Below are positions 18,532 through 28,068 of a DNA stretch of 54,055 bases, piece by piece. The stretch lies in contig JAFZFU010000024.1 in assembly GCA_017555745.1 (NCBI GenBank), positions 1-54,055 on the forward strand, written 5' to 3'. Under the pieces are notes generated by a model. The model did not search any database and had not been told where the DNA came from. It saw only the letters and a program-made list of their open reading frames with translations. The first letter of the stretch is position 1. Every line of letters begins with the position of its first letter. Both the position numbers and the translations under genes were made by a program. This DNA is from Bacteroidales bacterium (lineage in GTDB: Bacteria; Bacteroidota; Bacteroidia; Bacteroidales; P3).

Positions 18532-19506
18532 ATGGCTTTAAGAGAAGAAATAATAAAACCAATAAAAGATTCCATCGGGGAGTTTAACCTATTGTACGAA
18601 GGGTTGTCGGACAGCGGTATAAAACTCTTGGACGATATGCTTACACATGTAGGACAAACAAGAGGTAAACAGTTGCGTCCTACATTGCTGTTGCTTATTG
18701 CAGGGGCATTTGGCAATATGTCGGACAAGGCAGTGCGTGCTGCGTTGGCTGTAGAAACCTTACACATAACCACCCTTATCCACGACGATGTGGTAGACGA
18801 ATCGCTACTGAGAAGAGGCAAACAAACATTGAATAGTATTTGGGGCAATAAATTGGCAGTGCTGGCCGGAGACTATCTTTATGCCAAAGCTCTTAATATA
18901 TTGGTTGATATCGAAGACAACGAAATACTTAAAACCATAAGTCGTGTAGCGCAAGAAATGGGCGAAGGCGAATTGCTACAACAAGAAAACGCCCGCGAAT
19001 ACAATCTTACCGAAGAAAAGTACTACGAAGTAATACGAAAGAAAACTGCAGTGTTGTTTTCGGCATGTTGCAAAATAGGTGCAATAGTAGGCCGGGGCGA
19101 CGAGAGCGATAAACAAAAAATGTATGAGTTCGGTCAATGCTTAGGCATAGCCTTCCAAATACAAGACGATATACTCGACTATTCAAAAGGCCTCGACACC
19201 GGCAAAGCATACGGCAACGATATCAGAGAACAGAAAATAACATTGCCTCTTATATGCGGGTTGAGAAACGCCGACAGCAGTCAACGAGAATTTGTAGAAA
19301 ACATATACCGCAAAGAAACTATAACACAAGCCGAAGTAGACAATATAATAGACATGATAACCAATTGGGGAGGTATCGAACAATCCAAAAAAGCTATCGA
19401 TTACCATATCGGCAAAGCATACGAATTGCTACAGACCCTACCAAATAATGAATGTAAACAAGCCCTTATGCTTTTGGTAAAAGACATAGCAGCAAGGCAG
19501 AAATAA
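18532..19506 (+). CDS. Trans-isoprenyl diphosphate synthase, probably long chain
   Basis: 324 residues. The first aspartate-rich motif DDVVDE is at 85-90 and the second, QDDILDY, has its aspartates at 212-213. GKQLRPTLLLL near residue 43 supplies basic diphosphate-binding residues. Small residues (Thr) at the fourth and fifth positions before the first motif suggest a long-chain product such as octaprenyl diphosphate, the side chain of menaquinone, rather than farnesyl diphosphate. This is inference from the family. It is second in the operon, after the PurF paralog and 35 bases before the thioredoxin-like gene. Confidence 0.88.
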   Translation: MALREEIIKPIKDSIGEFNLLYEGLSDSGIKLLDDMLTHVGQTRGKQLRPTLLLLIAGAFGNMSDKAVRAALAVETLHITTLIHDDVVDESLLRRGKQTLNSIWGNKLAVLAGDYLYAKALNILVDIEDNEILKTISRVAQEMGEGELLQQENAREYNLTEEKYYEVIRKKTAVLFSACCKIGAIVGRGDESDKQKMYEFGQCLGIAFQIQDDILDYSKGLDTGKAYGNDIREQKITLPLICGLRNADSSQREFVENIYRKETITQAEVDNIIDMITNWGGIEQSKKAIDYHIGKAYELLQTLPNNECKQALMLLVKDIAARQK

Positions 19507-19541
19507 TAAATAGAACACAAACAATTTTAATACTTTAAAAG

Positions 19542-20072
19542 ATGAAGAAGTTATTAGTAAGTGCTTTCGCACTATTCCTTTCGATAGGAATGTTTGCACA
19601 AGAAACAAAAAGTTTCCCTACTTTACCCGAAAACGTATCGGTAAAAACATTGGATGGTAAAACAGTACAAACATCGACATTTAATAATGATGGTAAGCCT
19701 TACATATTAAGTTTTTGGGCTACATGGTGCAAACCTTGTTTGAGAGAACTCAATACCATAAAAGAAGTTTATGAAGATTGGCAAGAAGAAACAGGCGTAA
19801 AAATTATAGCTGTAAGCATCGACGATGCAAGAGGTGCTTCGCGCGTAAAACCTTTGGTAAATGGTAGTGGTTGGGAATACGAAGTATATATCGACCAAAA
19901 CCAAGACTTAAAACGTGCCATGAATGTGGTTAACGTTCCTCACACCTTTATAATAAACGGTAAAGGCGAAGTAGTATGGCAACATACATCATTCGTAGAA
20001 GGTAGCGAAGAAGAGCTTATCGAACTTGTAAGAAAAGTAATGAACGGAGAAGACATCTCGGAAAGCAAATAA
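19542..20072 (+). CDS. TlpA-like periplasmic thioredoxin
   Basis: 176 residues. The signal peptide ends in GMFAQ (about 21). A thioredoxin fold follows, with the redox motif WCKPC (62-66) in FWATWCKPCLREL and the cis-Pro segment NVVNVPHTFIINGKGEVV. It is probably a periplasmic thiol reductase of the TlpA/ResA class. The next gene starts 11 bases downstream (DUF6029), and Omp28, itself with CxxC, follows. That order suggests a shared redox or envelope-protein maturation role; this combination is commonly seen in Bacteroidota. Confidence 0.9.
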   Translation: MKKLLVSAFALFLSIGMFAQETKSFPTLPENVSVKTLDGKTVQTSTFNNDGKPYILSFWATWCKPCLRELNTIKEVYEDWQEETGVKIIAVSIDDARGASRVKPLVNGSGWEYEVYIDQNQDLKRAMNVVNVPHTFIINGKGEVVWQHTSFVEGSEEELIELVRKVMNGEDISESK

Positions 20073-20083
20073 TTTAAGATACT

Positions 20084-21751
20084 ATGAAGAAATTACTTAT
20101 AACGTTGAGTGCTGTGGTGCTTACATTACAACTCGGTGCTCAAACGCTTGGAGGTGGTCAGGTTACGGGGAACTTTCAGATAGATGCACAGTTCTCTCGC
20201 CAAGATTCGGCCATAGGCGCCGAAGACGTACCGCAAAAAATGTTGTCGAATGTATTTGCAAACCTGCTCTACACCAATGGCGGTTTTTCGGCCGGCGTAC
20301 GTTTCGAATCGTACCTCGACCCTATCTTGGGTTTCAACTCGCAATACAAAGGTGCCGGTATAGCCAATAAATTTATGAGCTATCAAAACGATATGTTCGA
20401 AATAACAGCCGGCAACTTCTACGACCAATATGGCAACGGACTTATATTTCGTTCTTACGAAGACCGCAACTTAGGCCTCGACAATGCCATGATGGGGGTT
20501 AACGTTAAGTTTCGTCCCGTTGATGGTGTAATCATCAAATCGATGGTGGGCAAACAACGCTACTATTGGGATTACGGCAAAGGATTGGTAAGAGGTATCG
20601 ACGGTGAATTTTCGTTGAACTCTTTGATAAAAAACTTCGAAGAAAGCAAAACACGCGTCACCCTTGGTGCCGGCTTTGTAAGCAAATACGAAGAAGACCA
20701 AACTATATTGTCGCCTATCGAGGGATATAAATTAAACCTTCCTCTAAATGTTGGAGCAGGTGCTTTCAGAATGGATTTGGCACATGGCAATTGGGGTTTG
20801 CAAGCCGAATATGCAATAAAAAGCCAAGACCCTAATGCTTTGAATAACTATATCTATAAAAACGGAAATGCGTTGTTTGTGTCGGCTTCATACTCTCAAA
20901 AAGGTTTAGGCATCAACTTGCAAGCCAAACGTATCGACAATATGGGTTTTAAATCGGAACGCACTTCTACAGGCGAAATGCTTTACATCAACTATATCCC
21001 TGCCATGAGCAAACAACATACATACGCTCTTATGGCTCTTTATCCTGCCATCACCCAAGTGAACGGCGAGATGGGCATACAAGCCGATGTTACCTATTCC
21101 ATAAAGAAAGACACATGGCTTGGCGGAAAATATGGTACTACCCTTAAATTGAACTACTCGCAAATAATGTCGATAGACAAACAACCATTGGAAGGCTATA
21201 CTACCATAGGCGAAAAGGGTACTGACGGATATACATCTGATTTCTTTAAAGTAGGCGACGAGTTATACTACCAAGACTTTAACATGGAAATAAGCAAGAA
21301 GTTATCTAAAAAATCGAAACTTGCTCTTACCTATGCCTACATAGCATTCAATCCCGTTATGGAAAACGAACACGGAGATATACACTACAACAACGTAGTG
21401 GTAGCCGACTACACATACAAAATGAACTCTAAAAATGTGTTGCGTGGAGAACTACAATGGCTGAAGAGTAATATCGAATACTTCGACGAAGACAAACGCA
21501 GTGGCGATTGGTTGATGGCTTTGGTTGAATGGAACTTTACTTCGGCATTCTTCTTGTCGGTATCGGACCAATACAATTATAACGGAAGCAAAGAACACTA
21601 CTATAATGTATCGGTAGGCTACACCCACAACACCACACGCTTACAAATAGGCTACGGCAAACAACGCAGAGGCTTGTTGTGTATAGGCGGTGTATGTCGC
21701 GAGGTACCTGCAAGCAACGGCCTTATGGTATCGCTAACAAGTAGTTTTTAA
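20084..21751 (+). CDS. DUF6029-type outer-membrane protein
   Basis: 555 residues. The signal peptide ends in LGAQ (about 20). The body has repeated amphipathic beta strands, for example FSAGVRFESYLDP, ITAGNFYDQYGNG and RLQIGYGKQRRG, and ends in LMVSLTSSF with a terminal Phe. It resembles the uncharacterised DUF6029 family, which sits between TlpA-like and Omp28-like genes in many Bacteroidota. It is probably a beta barrel in the outer membrane. CIGGVCREV near the C-terminus contains two cysteines that might be substrates of the neighbouring redox proteins, but this is only inference. Confidence 0.78.
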   Translation: MKKLLITLSAVVLTLQLGAQTLGGGQVTGNFQIDAQFSRQDSAIGAEDVPQKMLSNVFANLLYTNGGFSAGVRFESYLDPILGFNSQYKGAGIANKFMSYQNDMFEITAGNFYDQYGNGLIFRSYEDRNLGLDNAMMGVNVKFRPVDGVIIKSMVGKQRYYWDYGKGLVRGIDGEFSLNSLIKNFEESKTRVTLGAGFVSKYEEDQTILSPIEGYKLNLPLNVGAGAFRMDLAHGNWGLQAEYAIKSQDPNALNNYIYKNGNALFVSASYSQKGLGINLQAKRIDNMGFKSERTSTGEMLYINYIPAMSKQHTYALMALYPAITQVNGEMGIQADVTYSIKKDTWLGGKYGTTLKLNYSQIMSIDKQPLEGYTTIGEKGTDGYTSDFFKVGDELYYQDFNMEISKKLSKKSKLALTYAYIAFNPVMENEHGDIHYNNVVVADYTYKMNSKNVLRGELQWLKSNIEYFDEDKRSGDWLMALVEWNFTSAFFLSVSDQYNYNGSKEHYYNVSVGYTHNTTRLQIGYGKQRRGLLCIGGVCREVPASNGLMVSLTSSF

Positions 21752-21774
21752 TAACAAGATAAATAGAGAATAAG

Positions 21775-22611
21775 ATGAAGAGATTATTTAATATAACCGC
21801 TATTGCATTGGCTGTTATGGTAGCTTTTGCAAGTTGCGACAAAATAGAAAACGACGATTATCTTATCTTTTCGGGAAGCAACGGCACATGGTACAATGGC
21901 TCTACTATTGACGATCACACTCAACGTATATTCGTAGAAAAATATACCGGAAACAAATGTGCAAACTGTCCCGATGCAGATCAAATAATATCGCAAATAC
22001 AAAATACCGCCGGCGATAAAATGATAGCAGTAAGCATACATGCCGGCCTATTCTCGAGACCTATCGAAGGTAACCAAGACCTACGCACTGAAGTAGGAAA
22101 TACCTGGCACGACTTTTTTGGAGTATCTACCTACCCTGCTGCAATGATTAATCGCAGTGGCGCTATATTGGGATATGCAGAAATGGAAAGTGGTATCAAC
22201 GCCGTTCTATCCGACAATCCTACTGCAAAATTGGCCATGGATATGAATACTAAATACGATCCTCAAAGCAGACAACTCACAATTATGTCAAACATCGAGT
22301 TTTTGGAAGACATTGCCGAATCTTTGACTCTTACCGTTCTTGTTATGGAAGACGGAATAATTGGAAAACAATCACACGGTTCTGAAACACTCGAAAACTA
22401 CGAATTCAAACACGTATTACGCAATACAGTAACCGACCTTTGGGGTATCGATGTAGATGCCGATGGTAAAATGGGTACTTGCAGATATGTAGTACTTAAC
22501 TACACCTTGCCCGCTGAATATGTAGCAGAAAACTGCCATATAGTAGGATTTATTTCGAACAAAGAAACTAAGGAAGTAATACAATGTGCCGAAACAGGCG
22601 TAACAGAATAA
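21775..22611 (+). CDS. Omp28-related lipoprotein with CxxC motif
   Basis: 278 residues. The lipoprotein signal ends with FASC (Cys at about 21). The segment VEKYTGNKCANCPDAD places a CxxC pair at 62-65 in a thioredoxin-like context, as in the Omp28 family first described as a Porphyromonas gingivalis outer-membrane protein. IAVSIHAG and WHDFFGVSTYPAAMINR support the same fold. It is probably exposed in the periplasm or outer membrane, and may exchange disulfides with the TlpA-like protein encoded two genes upstream. It is fifth in the operon. Confidence 0.85.
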   Translation: MKRLFNITAIALAVMVAFASCDKIENDDYLIFSGSNGTWYNGSTIDDHTQRIFVEKYTGNKCANCPDADQIISQIQNTAGDKMIAVSIHAGLFSRPIEGNQDLRTEVGNTWHDFFGVSTYPAAMINRSGAILGYAEMESGINAVLSDNPTAKLAMDMNTKYDPQSRQLTIMSNIEFLEDIAESLTLTVLVMEDGIIGKQSHGSETLENYEFKHVLRNTVTDLWGIDVDADGKMGTCRYVVLNYTLPAEYVAENCHIVGFISNKETKEVIQCAETGVTE

Positions 22612-22667
22612 AGAACAAGAAATAAAATAAACACATAATATTAATAAAAATAAAATTAGTTTGCTAT

Positions 22668-23384
22668 ATGAAAAACAGAATTAAATTAGTGGCATTTGCC
22701 ATCTTTGCATTTGCTTTTACTACCACAGTATTGGCACAAAACAAATTTATCGGCACAGTAAAATACAGTATCGAAGCTGCCGGAAAGACAGAAGAATTGA
22801 CATTAAAAGTATACGAAAACAATGCTATGTTTAAAACAGAGGCATCACAAGTGCTTGTAAAAGGTCGCAAACTTTACACACCTCAAGACTTCAGTCAATA
22901 TATCAGCTTCCTAAAAACTAACGATGTATGGGATTCTCCATACGAAGGCGACGGTAAAATTCTTATCAAACAAGAATTGGAACAAAAAGACATCGACAGC
23001 CTTACAATACCATGCACCGAAGGTTTCTATTTTGAATACATAGATGGCGAAACCAAAGAAATAGCCGGACAAAAAGCTAAAAAAGCACGCTACCACTTAT
23101 TCAACGACGAAGGCGAAGACAAAGGTTTTGAAGTATGGTATACCGACGAAATAGGACCTGAATACGATCTTATATTACTTATGGGATTAAAAGGTCTTCC
23201 CCTTGAATTTGTGATTACTTCGGAAGATGGCTCTTCTGTAACATACAAAGCTACTGAAATAAAGAAAGAAAGACTTAAAGATGCAGAGTTCTTATTGCCT
23301 GCAGGATATGCCGAATTGCCTGAAGAAGAGTTAAAAGGTATTATACAAGCAATCCAAGAAGGCATGGAATTGTTAGATATGTAA
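22668..23384 (+). CDS. Secreted DUF4412-like protein (1)
   Basis: 238 residues. The signal peptide ends in VLAQ (about 24), then FIGTVKYSIEAAGK. This opening (a 'GTVKYS' strand after the signal) and the lipoprotein-carrier-like run of beta strands resemble the DUF4412/GLPGLI-type secreted proteins of Bacteroidota. The mature protein is Lys/Glu-rich. Residues 110-170 (FEYIDGETKEIAGQKAKKA, EVWYTDEIGP) match the part of such proteins where modification or processing is described as 'aquired colour of metabolite'-free; no catalytic residues are seen. It is followed 53 bases later by a paralog with the same opening (GTIKYS), so the two arose by duplication. Function unknown. Confidence 0.6.
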   Translation: MKNRIKLVAFAIFAFAFTTTVLAQNKFIGTVKYSIEAAGKTEELTLKVYENNAMFKTEASQVLVKGRKLYTPQDFSQYISFLKTNDVWDSPYEGDGKILIKQELEQKDIDSLTIPCTEGFYFEYIDGETKEIAGQKAKKARYHLFNDEGEDKGFEVWYTDEIGPEYDLILLMGLKGLPLEFVITSEDGSSVTYKATEIKKERLKDAEFLLPAGYAELPEEELKGIIQAIQEGMELLDM

Positions 23385-23437
23385 TAATTGATTAGAAAGT
23401 ATCAATTTACTTGTATCACAAATAAAACATAGAACAG

Positions 23438-24121
23438 ATGAGAGTTGTAGGAATATTATTAGTAAGTCTTCTATTGTCGATTCCGGGCATGGGACAAAAG
23501 AAGAAGAATGCTGCCAAAGAGTTTGAAGGCACCATTAAATACAGTATCTCGGCCGAAGGCGTAGAAGGATTTCAAGATGCTTTGGCCATGATGCCGGCAA
23601 ACATGCGCGAGGTATACATCAAATCACGCGATGGAAAATCCATTTTCAGCGTGATGGGAACCTCCAAGATGTACTACGACAAGAACAATAAAGGCGAAAT
23701 GCTCGTAGAAATAGACCTTAGTATGCTTGGTATGGGTTCGTTTTGCATTCCTACCCCTATAGCAGATACTTTGACAAATACAATGGAATTCAGCAAAGAC
23801 ACCAAAAAGATTTTGGGCCTTAAAGCCTCAAGGGTTATTGTTACCGATTCCATCGAATTTTGGGTATCTAAAGACTATTATCTAAACTTCCCCGTACAAA
23901 GTGCAATGTACTATTTGCCGTTGGAATTTGACATCGATGCCTCCGGTATAAACATACACCTTGTGGCCGAAGAAATTTCGTTCGACAAACCGGCAAAAGA
24001 AGAAGTGGAAGTGCCGGCAGATTGTCAGAGAGTTTCGATGGAGGAATTACAAGAAATAATGGAAGAAATGCAAGAAGGGTTTATGCCCGAAGAAGACTTG
24101 GATTTGGAAGAAGACGAGTAA
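23438..24121 (+). CDS. Secreted DUF4412-like protein (2), paralog of the preceding gene
   Basis: 227 residues. A short signal peptide ends near IPGMGQ, followed by a basic KKKNAAKEFEGTIKYSIS. EFWVSKDYYLNFPVQ and YYLPLEFDID parallel EVWYTDEIGPEYD and LKGLPLEFVI of the upstream gene, supporting common ancestry. The C-terminal 40 residues are strongly acidic (EEMQEGFMPEEDLDLEEDE). No enzyme motif is visible. It is the last gene of the operon starting at 17102; a 13-bp terminator follows. Confidence 0.6.
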   Translation: MRVVGILLVSLLLSIPGMGQKKKNAAKEFEGTIKYSISAEGVEGFQDALAMMPANMREVYIKSRDGKSIFSVMGTSKMYYDKNNKGEMLVEIDLSMLGMGSFCIPTPIADTLTNTMEFSKDTKKILGLKASRVIVTDSIEFWVSKDYYLNFPVQSAMYYLPLEFDIDASGINIHLVAEEISFDKPAKEEVEVPADCQRVSMEELQEIMEEMQEGFMPEEDLDLEEDE

Positions 24122-24149
24122 ACAAACATAATATTCCGATAAATATTCC

Positions 24150-24190
24150 GAAAGAAGTATCGATATCGTTCGATACTTCTTTCTTTTTTT
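24150..24190 (+). terminator. Intrinsic terminator of the seven-gene operon
   Basis: GAAAGAAGTATCG (24150-24162) pairs perfectly with CGATACTTCTTTC (24171-24183), followed by a run of seven T. Confidence 0.92.
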
Positions 24191-24293
24191 ATACAATAAT
24201 GGTAAATCATTGTTTTACATCATATTTATAGTTACAACACACCTCCTGTGGCTCAACTTTTTGCATAAAAAACAAAAAATAGCTGCAAAGTGC

Positions 24294-24324
24294 TTTCACA
24301 TATCATTTTTTTGTCGTAATTTTG
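24294..24324 (+). promoter_or_regulatory. Candidate leuS promoter
   Basis: TTTC (24294-24297), about 19 bases, TAATTTTG (24317-24324). The -7 box is exact and the -33 box has one mismatch. The leader to the leuS start is about 95 bases; no T-box-like structure is obvious. Confidence 0.6.
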
Positions 24325-24423
24325 CACGATATTATATATACTGTTTTTTGTTGGTAAACAAACGAATATCAACCATAAATATATAGATAATACATATTTT
24401 AACGCAAATAAATACAACGATAT

Positions 24424-27306
24424 ATGGATTATAATTTTATTGAGATAGAGCCAAAATGGCAAAACTATTGGAGAAAGAACAACACATACAAAACTTCAAA
24501 CAACAGCGACAAGCCTAAATTTTACATCTTGGATATGTTTCCCTACCCTTCGGGAGCGGGACTCCATGTAGGCCACCCTCTTGGATACATAGCCAGCGAT
24601 ATATTTGCACGATACAAACGTCTTAAAGGTTTCAACGTATTGCACCCCATGGGATACGATGCATACGGCCTTCCGGCTGAACAATACGCCATACAAACCG
24701 GTCAACATCCGGCCATAACCACCGAGAAAAACATTGCACGCTACCGCGAACAATTGGACAAGATAGGTTTTTGCTACGACTGGGACAGAGAGATACGCAC
24801 ATGCGACCCCAAATATTACATATGGACTCAATGGACATTTATACAACTGTTCAACAGCTACTACTGTAACCAAGCCAACCAGGCTCGCCCTATAGCAGAA
24901 CTCGAACAAGTGTTTGCCAAACAAGGCAGCAAAGGCTTGAATGTGGCATGCAGCGAAGAGCTTTCGTTCTCTGCCGAAGAGTGGAACAACTATAGCGAAA
25001 AAGAAAAGCAACAAGTGCTTATGAACTACCGCTTGGCTTATTTGGCCGACATACCGGTAAACTGGTGTCCACAATTAGGAACAGTGTTAGCCAACGACGA
25101 AGTGGTAGGCGGATTATCGGTAAGAGGCGGATACCCCGTTGAACGCAAATTAATGCGCCAATGGTCGTTGAGGATTACTGCCTACTCGCAACGCCTGCTC
25201 GACGGCTTGGAACAAGTGGAATGGAGCGACAGCCTTAAAGAAATACAACGTAACTGGATAGGACGCAGCGAAGGTGCATCGGTATACTTTGCATTGGAAG
25301 GCGGCGACGAAAAGTTTGAGATATTCACCACTCGCCCCGACACCATATTCGGCGTAACATTTATGGTGCTTTGTCCCGAACACGAAATGATACTTAACAT
25401 CACCGCTCCCGAACAACGCCACGAAGTGGAAGAATACCTCAACTGGGCTAAAAATCGTTCGGAACGCGAACGCCAAACCGAAGTAAAGAAAGTAACGGGT
25501 GTGTTTACCGGCGCCTACGCCATCAATCCTTTAACCAACGAACGCATACCTATCTGGGTATCGGACTACGTATTGGCAGGCTATGGCACAGGTGCTATAA
25601 TGGCAGTGCCGGCACACGACAGCCGCGACTTCGCTTTTGCTCGTCACTTCAATCTGCCTATACGACAAGTGGTGTTGCCTGACGGCGAACAACCAGAAGA
25701 CCCAACCACATGGACTGAAAGCAAAGACAGCAAAGCCGGAACATGTATCAACTCGGGATTCATCGACGGTATGGAAGTTAAAGAAGCAATAAAAGCTGTC
25801 ATCAATTGGCTCGACGAAAAAGGTATAGGCGATAGAAAGATAAACTACCGCCTGCGCGATGCCATATTCAGCCGCCAACGCTACTGGGGCGAACCATTCC
25901 CCATCTACTACAAAGACGGTATGCCCTACCCTATCGACCTACAAGCGTTGCCACTGCAACTGCCCAATATAGACAAATTCCTGCCTACCGAAAACGGCGA
26001 ACCACCATTGGGACACGCCACCGCTTGGGCTTGGGATACCGAAACAAAACAAGTGGTAGACACCGACAAGATAAACAACACTACCATTTTCCCATTAGAG
26101 CTAAGCACCATGCCGGGCTTTGCTGGATCGAGCGGATACTACCTACGATATATGGATCCTACCAACGATAATGCATACTTCGACAACGACGTGGTGGCTT
26201 ATTGGCAAAATGTAGACCTTTATGTGGGCGGTGCCGAACACGCCAGCGGGCACCTTATCTACAGCCGTTTCTGGAACAAATTCCTATTCGACATAGGACT
26301 AAGCGTAAAAGAAGAGCCGTTCCAAAAACTGATAAACCAAGGTATGATACAAGGCCGCTCAAACTTTGTATATCGTGTAAACAACTTCGAAAAGATGGCA
26401 GAATATCACGACATATCGGGCTACGACAAAGAAAAGAACAACCTTTTTGTATCTAAAAATATCGAAGGTAGAGACAAATTTACTATGCCTATACATGTCG
26501 ACATAAACATAGTGGACAACGATGTGTTGGATATAGACAAGTTCCGCCAATGGCGCCCCGAATTTGCCGACGCCGAATTTGTATTGGAAGACGGCAAATA
26601 CGTATGCGGTTGGGAAGTGGAAAAGATGTCCAAATCGATGTACAACGTTCAAAACCCCGACGACCTGGTGGAAAAATATGGCGCCGACACCCTTCGCTTA
26701 TACGAAATGTTCTTAGGTCCTATCGAACAAGCCAAACCTTGGGATACCAACGGCATAGAAGGTGTGTTCCGCTTTATACGCAAACTGTGGCGACTATACC
26801 ACAACGACAACAACGAATTTGATGTATCAAACGAACCTGCAACCAAGCCGGAACTAAAACAGCTACACCAAACCATCAAAAAGATTACCGACGATATAGA
26901 ACGCTTCTCGTTCAACACCGCCGTAAGCACATTTATGATATGCGTAAACGAGCTGGGCAACCTTAAATGCAACAAACGCGAAATATTAAATCCGTTGGCT
27001 GTACTTATATCGCCGTTTGCACCACACATAGCCGAAGAACTTTGGCACCTGTTGGGCAACAACGACAGCGTAAACAACGCCGCCTTCCCCGTTTGCGACG
27101 AAAGTGTATTGGTAGAAAACTCGTTTAACTACCCCGTATCGTTCAACGGCAAGACACGTTTTATGCTCGAATTGCCGTTAGACTTGAAAGCCGACGACGT
27201 ACAGGGAATAATAATGAACAACGCCGACGCTCAAAAATGGCTCGATGGCAAAACACCCAAAAAGGTAATATTTGTACCAAAAAAGATTATCAACGTAGTA
27301 ATATAA
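24424..27306 (+). CDS. leuS: Leucyl-tRNA synthetase
   Basis: 960 residues, somewhat longer than the E. coli enzyme, as usual in Bacteroidota. The HIGH-type motif is HVGHPLG (from residue 48) and the KMSKS motif is exact (734-738). An editing (CP1) domain lies between, with [12 protein letters not shown] and a [15 protein letters not shown] segment that carries the conserved editing aspartate. A C-terminal anticodon-binding helical domain and a small C-terminal domain follow. It charges tRNA-Leu. A 56-residue ORF follows after 20 bases, before the terminator at 27526. Confidence 0.97.
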   Translation: MDYNFIEIEPKWQNYWRKNNTYKTSNNSDKPKFYILDMFPYPSGAGLHVGHPLGYIASDIFARYKRLKGFNVLHPMGYDAYGLPAEQYAIQTGQHPAITTEKNIARYREQLDKIGFCYDWDREIRTCDPKYYIWTQWTFIQLFNSYYCNQANQARPIAELEQVFAKQGSKGLNVACSEELSFSAEEWNNYSEKEKQQVLMNYRLAYLADIPVNWCPQLGTVLANDEVVGGLSVRGGYPVERKLMRQWSLRITAYSQRLLDGLEQVEWSDSLKEIQRNWIGRSEGASVYFALEGGDEKFEIFTTRPDTIFGVTFMVLCPEHEMILNITAPEQRHEVEEYLNWAKNRSERERQTEVKKVTGVFTGAYAINPLTNERIPIWVSDYVLAGYGTGAIMAVPAHDSRDFAFARHFNLPIRQVVLPDGEQPEDPTTWTESKDSKAGTCINSGFIDGMEVKEAIKAVINWLDEKGIGDRKINYRLRDAIFSRQRYWGEPFPIYYKDGMPYPIDLQALPLQLPNIDKFLPTENGEPPLGHATAWAWDTETKQVVDTDKINNTTIFPLELSTMPGFAGSSGYYLRYMDPTNDNAYFDNDVVAYWQNVDLYVGGAEHASGHLIYSRFWNKFLFDIGLSVKEEPFQKLINQGMIQGRSNFVYRVNNFEKMAEYHDISGYDKEKNNLFVSKNIEGRDKFTMPIHVDINIVDNDVLDIDKFRQWRPEFADAEFVLEDGKYVCGWEVEKMSKSMYNVQNPDDLVEKYGADTLRLYEMFLGPIEQAKPWDTNGIEGVFRFIRKLWRLYHNDNNEFDVSNEPATKPELKQLHQTIKKITDDIERFSFNTAVSTFMICVNELGNLKCNKREILNPLAVLISPFAPHIAEELWHLLGNNDSVNNAAFPVCDESVLVENSFNYPVSFNGKTRFMLELPLDLKADDVQGIIMNNADAQKWLDGKTPKKVIFVPKKIINVVI

Positions 27307-27326
27307 AACAATAAAAAACAGATACC

Positions 27327-27497
27327 ATGGACGTAGAAATGAAAGAAAAGGTAGACAATTTGATGAACGAAATTTCCAACCTTAACGATTTGAATCAAAA
27401 AATGGAATTGTTTCATTACATATTGCGACAAGCCGACTACTGTATATGGTCGCTCGAAGAAGAGCAACACCAATTCGAAAATGCCGGTAATATATAA
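27327..27497 (+). CDS. Small acidic ORF downstream of leuS (56 residues)
   Basis: ATG at 27327 to TAA at 27495-27497 encodes a 56-residue protein starting MDVEMKEKVDNLMNEIS and ending QHQFENAGNI. It is acidic and predicted to be mostly helical, with heptad-like hydrophobic spacing, and contains one Cys. Codon use resembles neighbouring genes. It begins 20 bases after leuS and stops 28 bases before a strong terminator, so it fits inside the leuS transcript. I do not recognise a family. It is either a real small protein or a chance frame; conservation in relatives would decide. Confidence 0.5.
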   Translation: MDVEMKEKVDNLMNEISNLNDLNQKMELFHYILRQADYCIWSLEEEQHQFENAGNI

Positions 27498-27525
27498 AAG
27501 CAATTCAAGGCATAGCCCTTTGCAC

Positions 27526-27567
27526 GAGGCGACGAAACTATACACTGAGTTTCGTCGCCTCTTTTGT
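27526..27567 (+). terminator. Intrinsic terminator of the leuS unit
   Basis: GAGGCGACGAAACT (27526-27539) and AGTTTCGTCGCCTC (27548-27561) form a near-perfect stem followed by TTTTGTT. Confidence 0.93.
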
Positions 27568-27621
27568 TATATCACTACACCTCATTCCAAAACCCACGTC
27601 CCATTGTTACAACAGAGATAT

Positions 27622-27817
27622 CTGATAAACTTCATAGATACGTCTATAAAACTTTCTTGGCATATCTATAAAACTTCGCAGATATGCTTACAAAACTATT
27701 TTCATGTCTTGAAAATATACTTTCAAGGCTTGAAAATACTTTTTGAAACGGGCAAAATATATTTTAGAAACGTCTATAAACAATTTTTGGAACGTTCATA
27801 GGCAGTTTGTAGGACAT
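27622..27817. repeat. Array C: degenerate 21-22-bp periodic repeat
   Basis: Units start at 27622, 27644, 27666, 27688, 27710, 27731, 27752, 27774 and 27796 (steps of 22, with two of 21). Units 27644 and 27666 share their first 11 bases, CTATAAAACTT, and 14 of 22 overall. Typical starts are CTGATAAACT, CTATAAAACT, TTACAAAACT, TGAAAATACT and CTATAAACAA. Several units end in ACGT or similar. The region is non-coding. Weak 22-base phasing may continue to about 27927 in G-rich sequence. Confidence 0.6.
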
Positions 27818-27944
27818 GTCTTTTGGGGTGCCGTTGGCTGTTTGCCGTTGCTTTTGGCTAAAGGAGTGATATGGTGGATACTTGGTGGTGTGGAATGTTT
27901 TTGCCATGGTTGCAAGAGATATTGCTAAAAAACACATAAAAACC

Positions 27945-27975
27945 TTGCACTATTCCAAAAATATGTATACCTTTG
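27945..27975 (+). promoter_or_regulatory. Candidate promoter of the BspA-like gene
   Basis: TTGC (27945-27948), about 19 bases, TACCTTTG (27968-27975), an exact -7 box with a degenerate -33 box. It lies immediately after array C. Confidence 0.6.
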
Positions 27976-28068
27976 TAGCTTAATAATCATGCATACATAT
28001 GATATATATTACTGATTATTACTATACTATAAATATTAATTCATAAATTAAAAGTAACATTAAACAAG

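Larger units (their letters stand above)
27498..28068. other. Intergenic region upstream of the BspA-like gene
   Basis: 571 bases with no gene. It holds the leuS-unit terminator (27526-27567), a long 21-22-bp-period array (27622 to about 27820, perhaps to 27927), a candidate promoter (27945-27975) and a leader of about 90 bases. Confidence 0.7.

Noticed and set aside
27498..28068. tRNA or other structured RNA genes in the gaps
   Set aside because: Gaps were read for cloverleaf and known RNA signatures; only terminators and periodic repeats were found.
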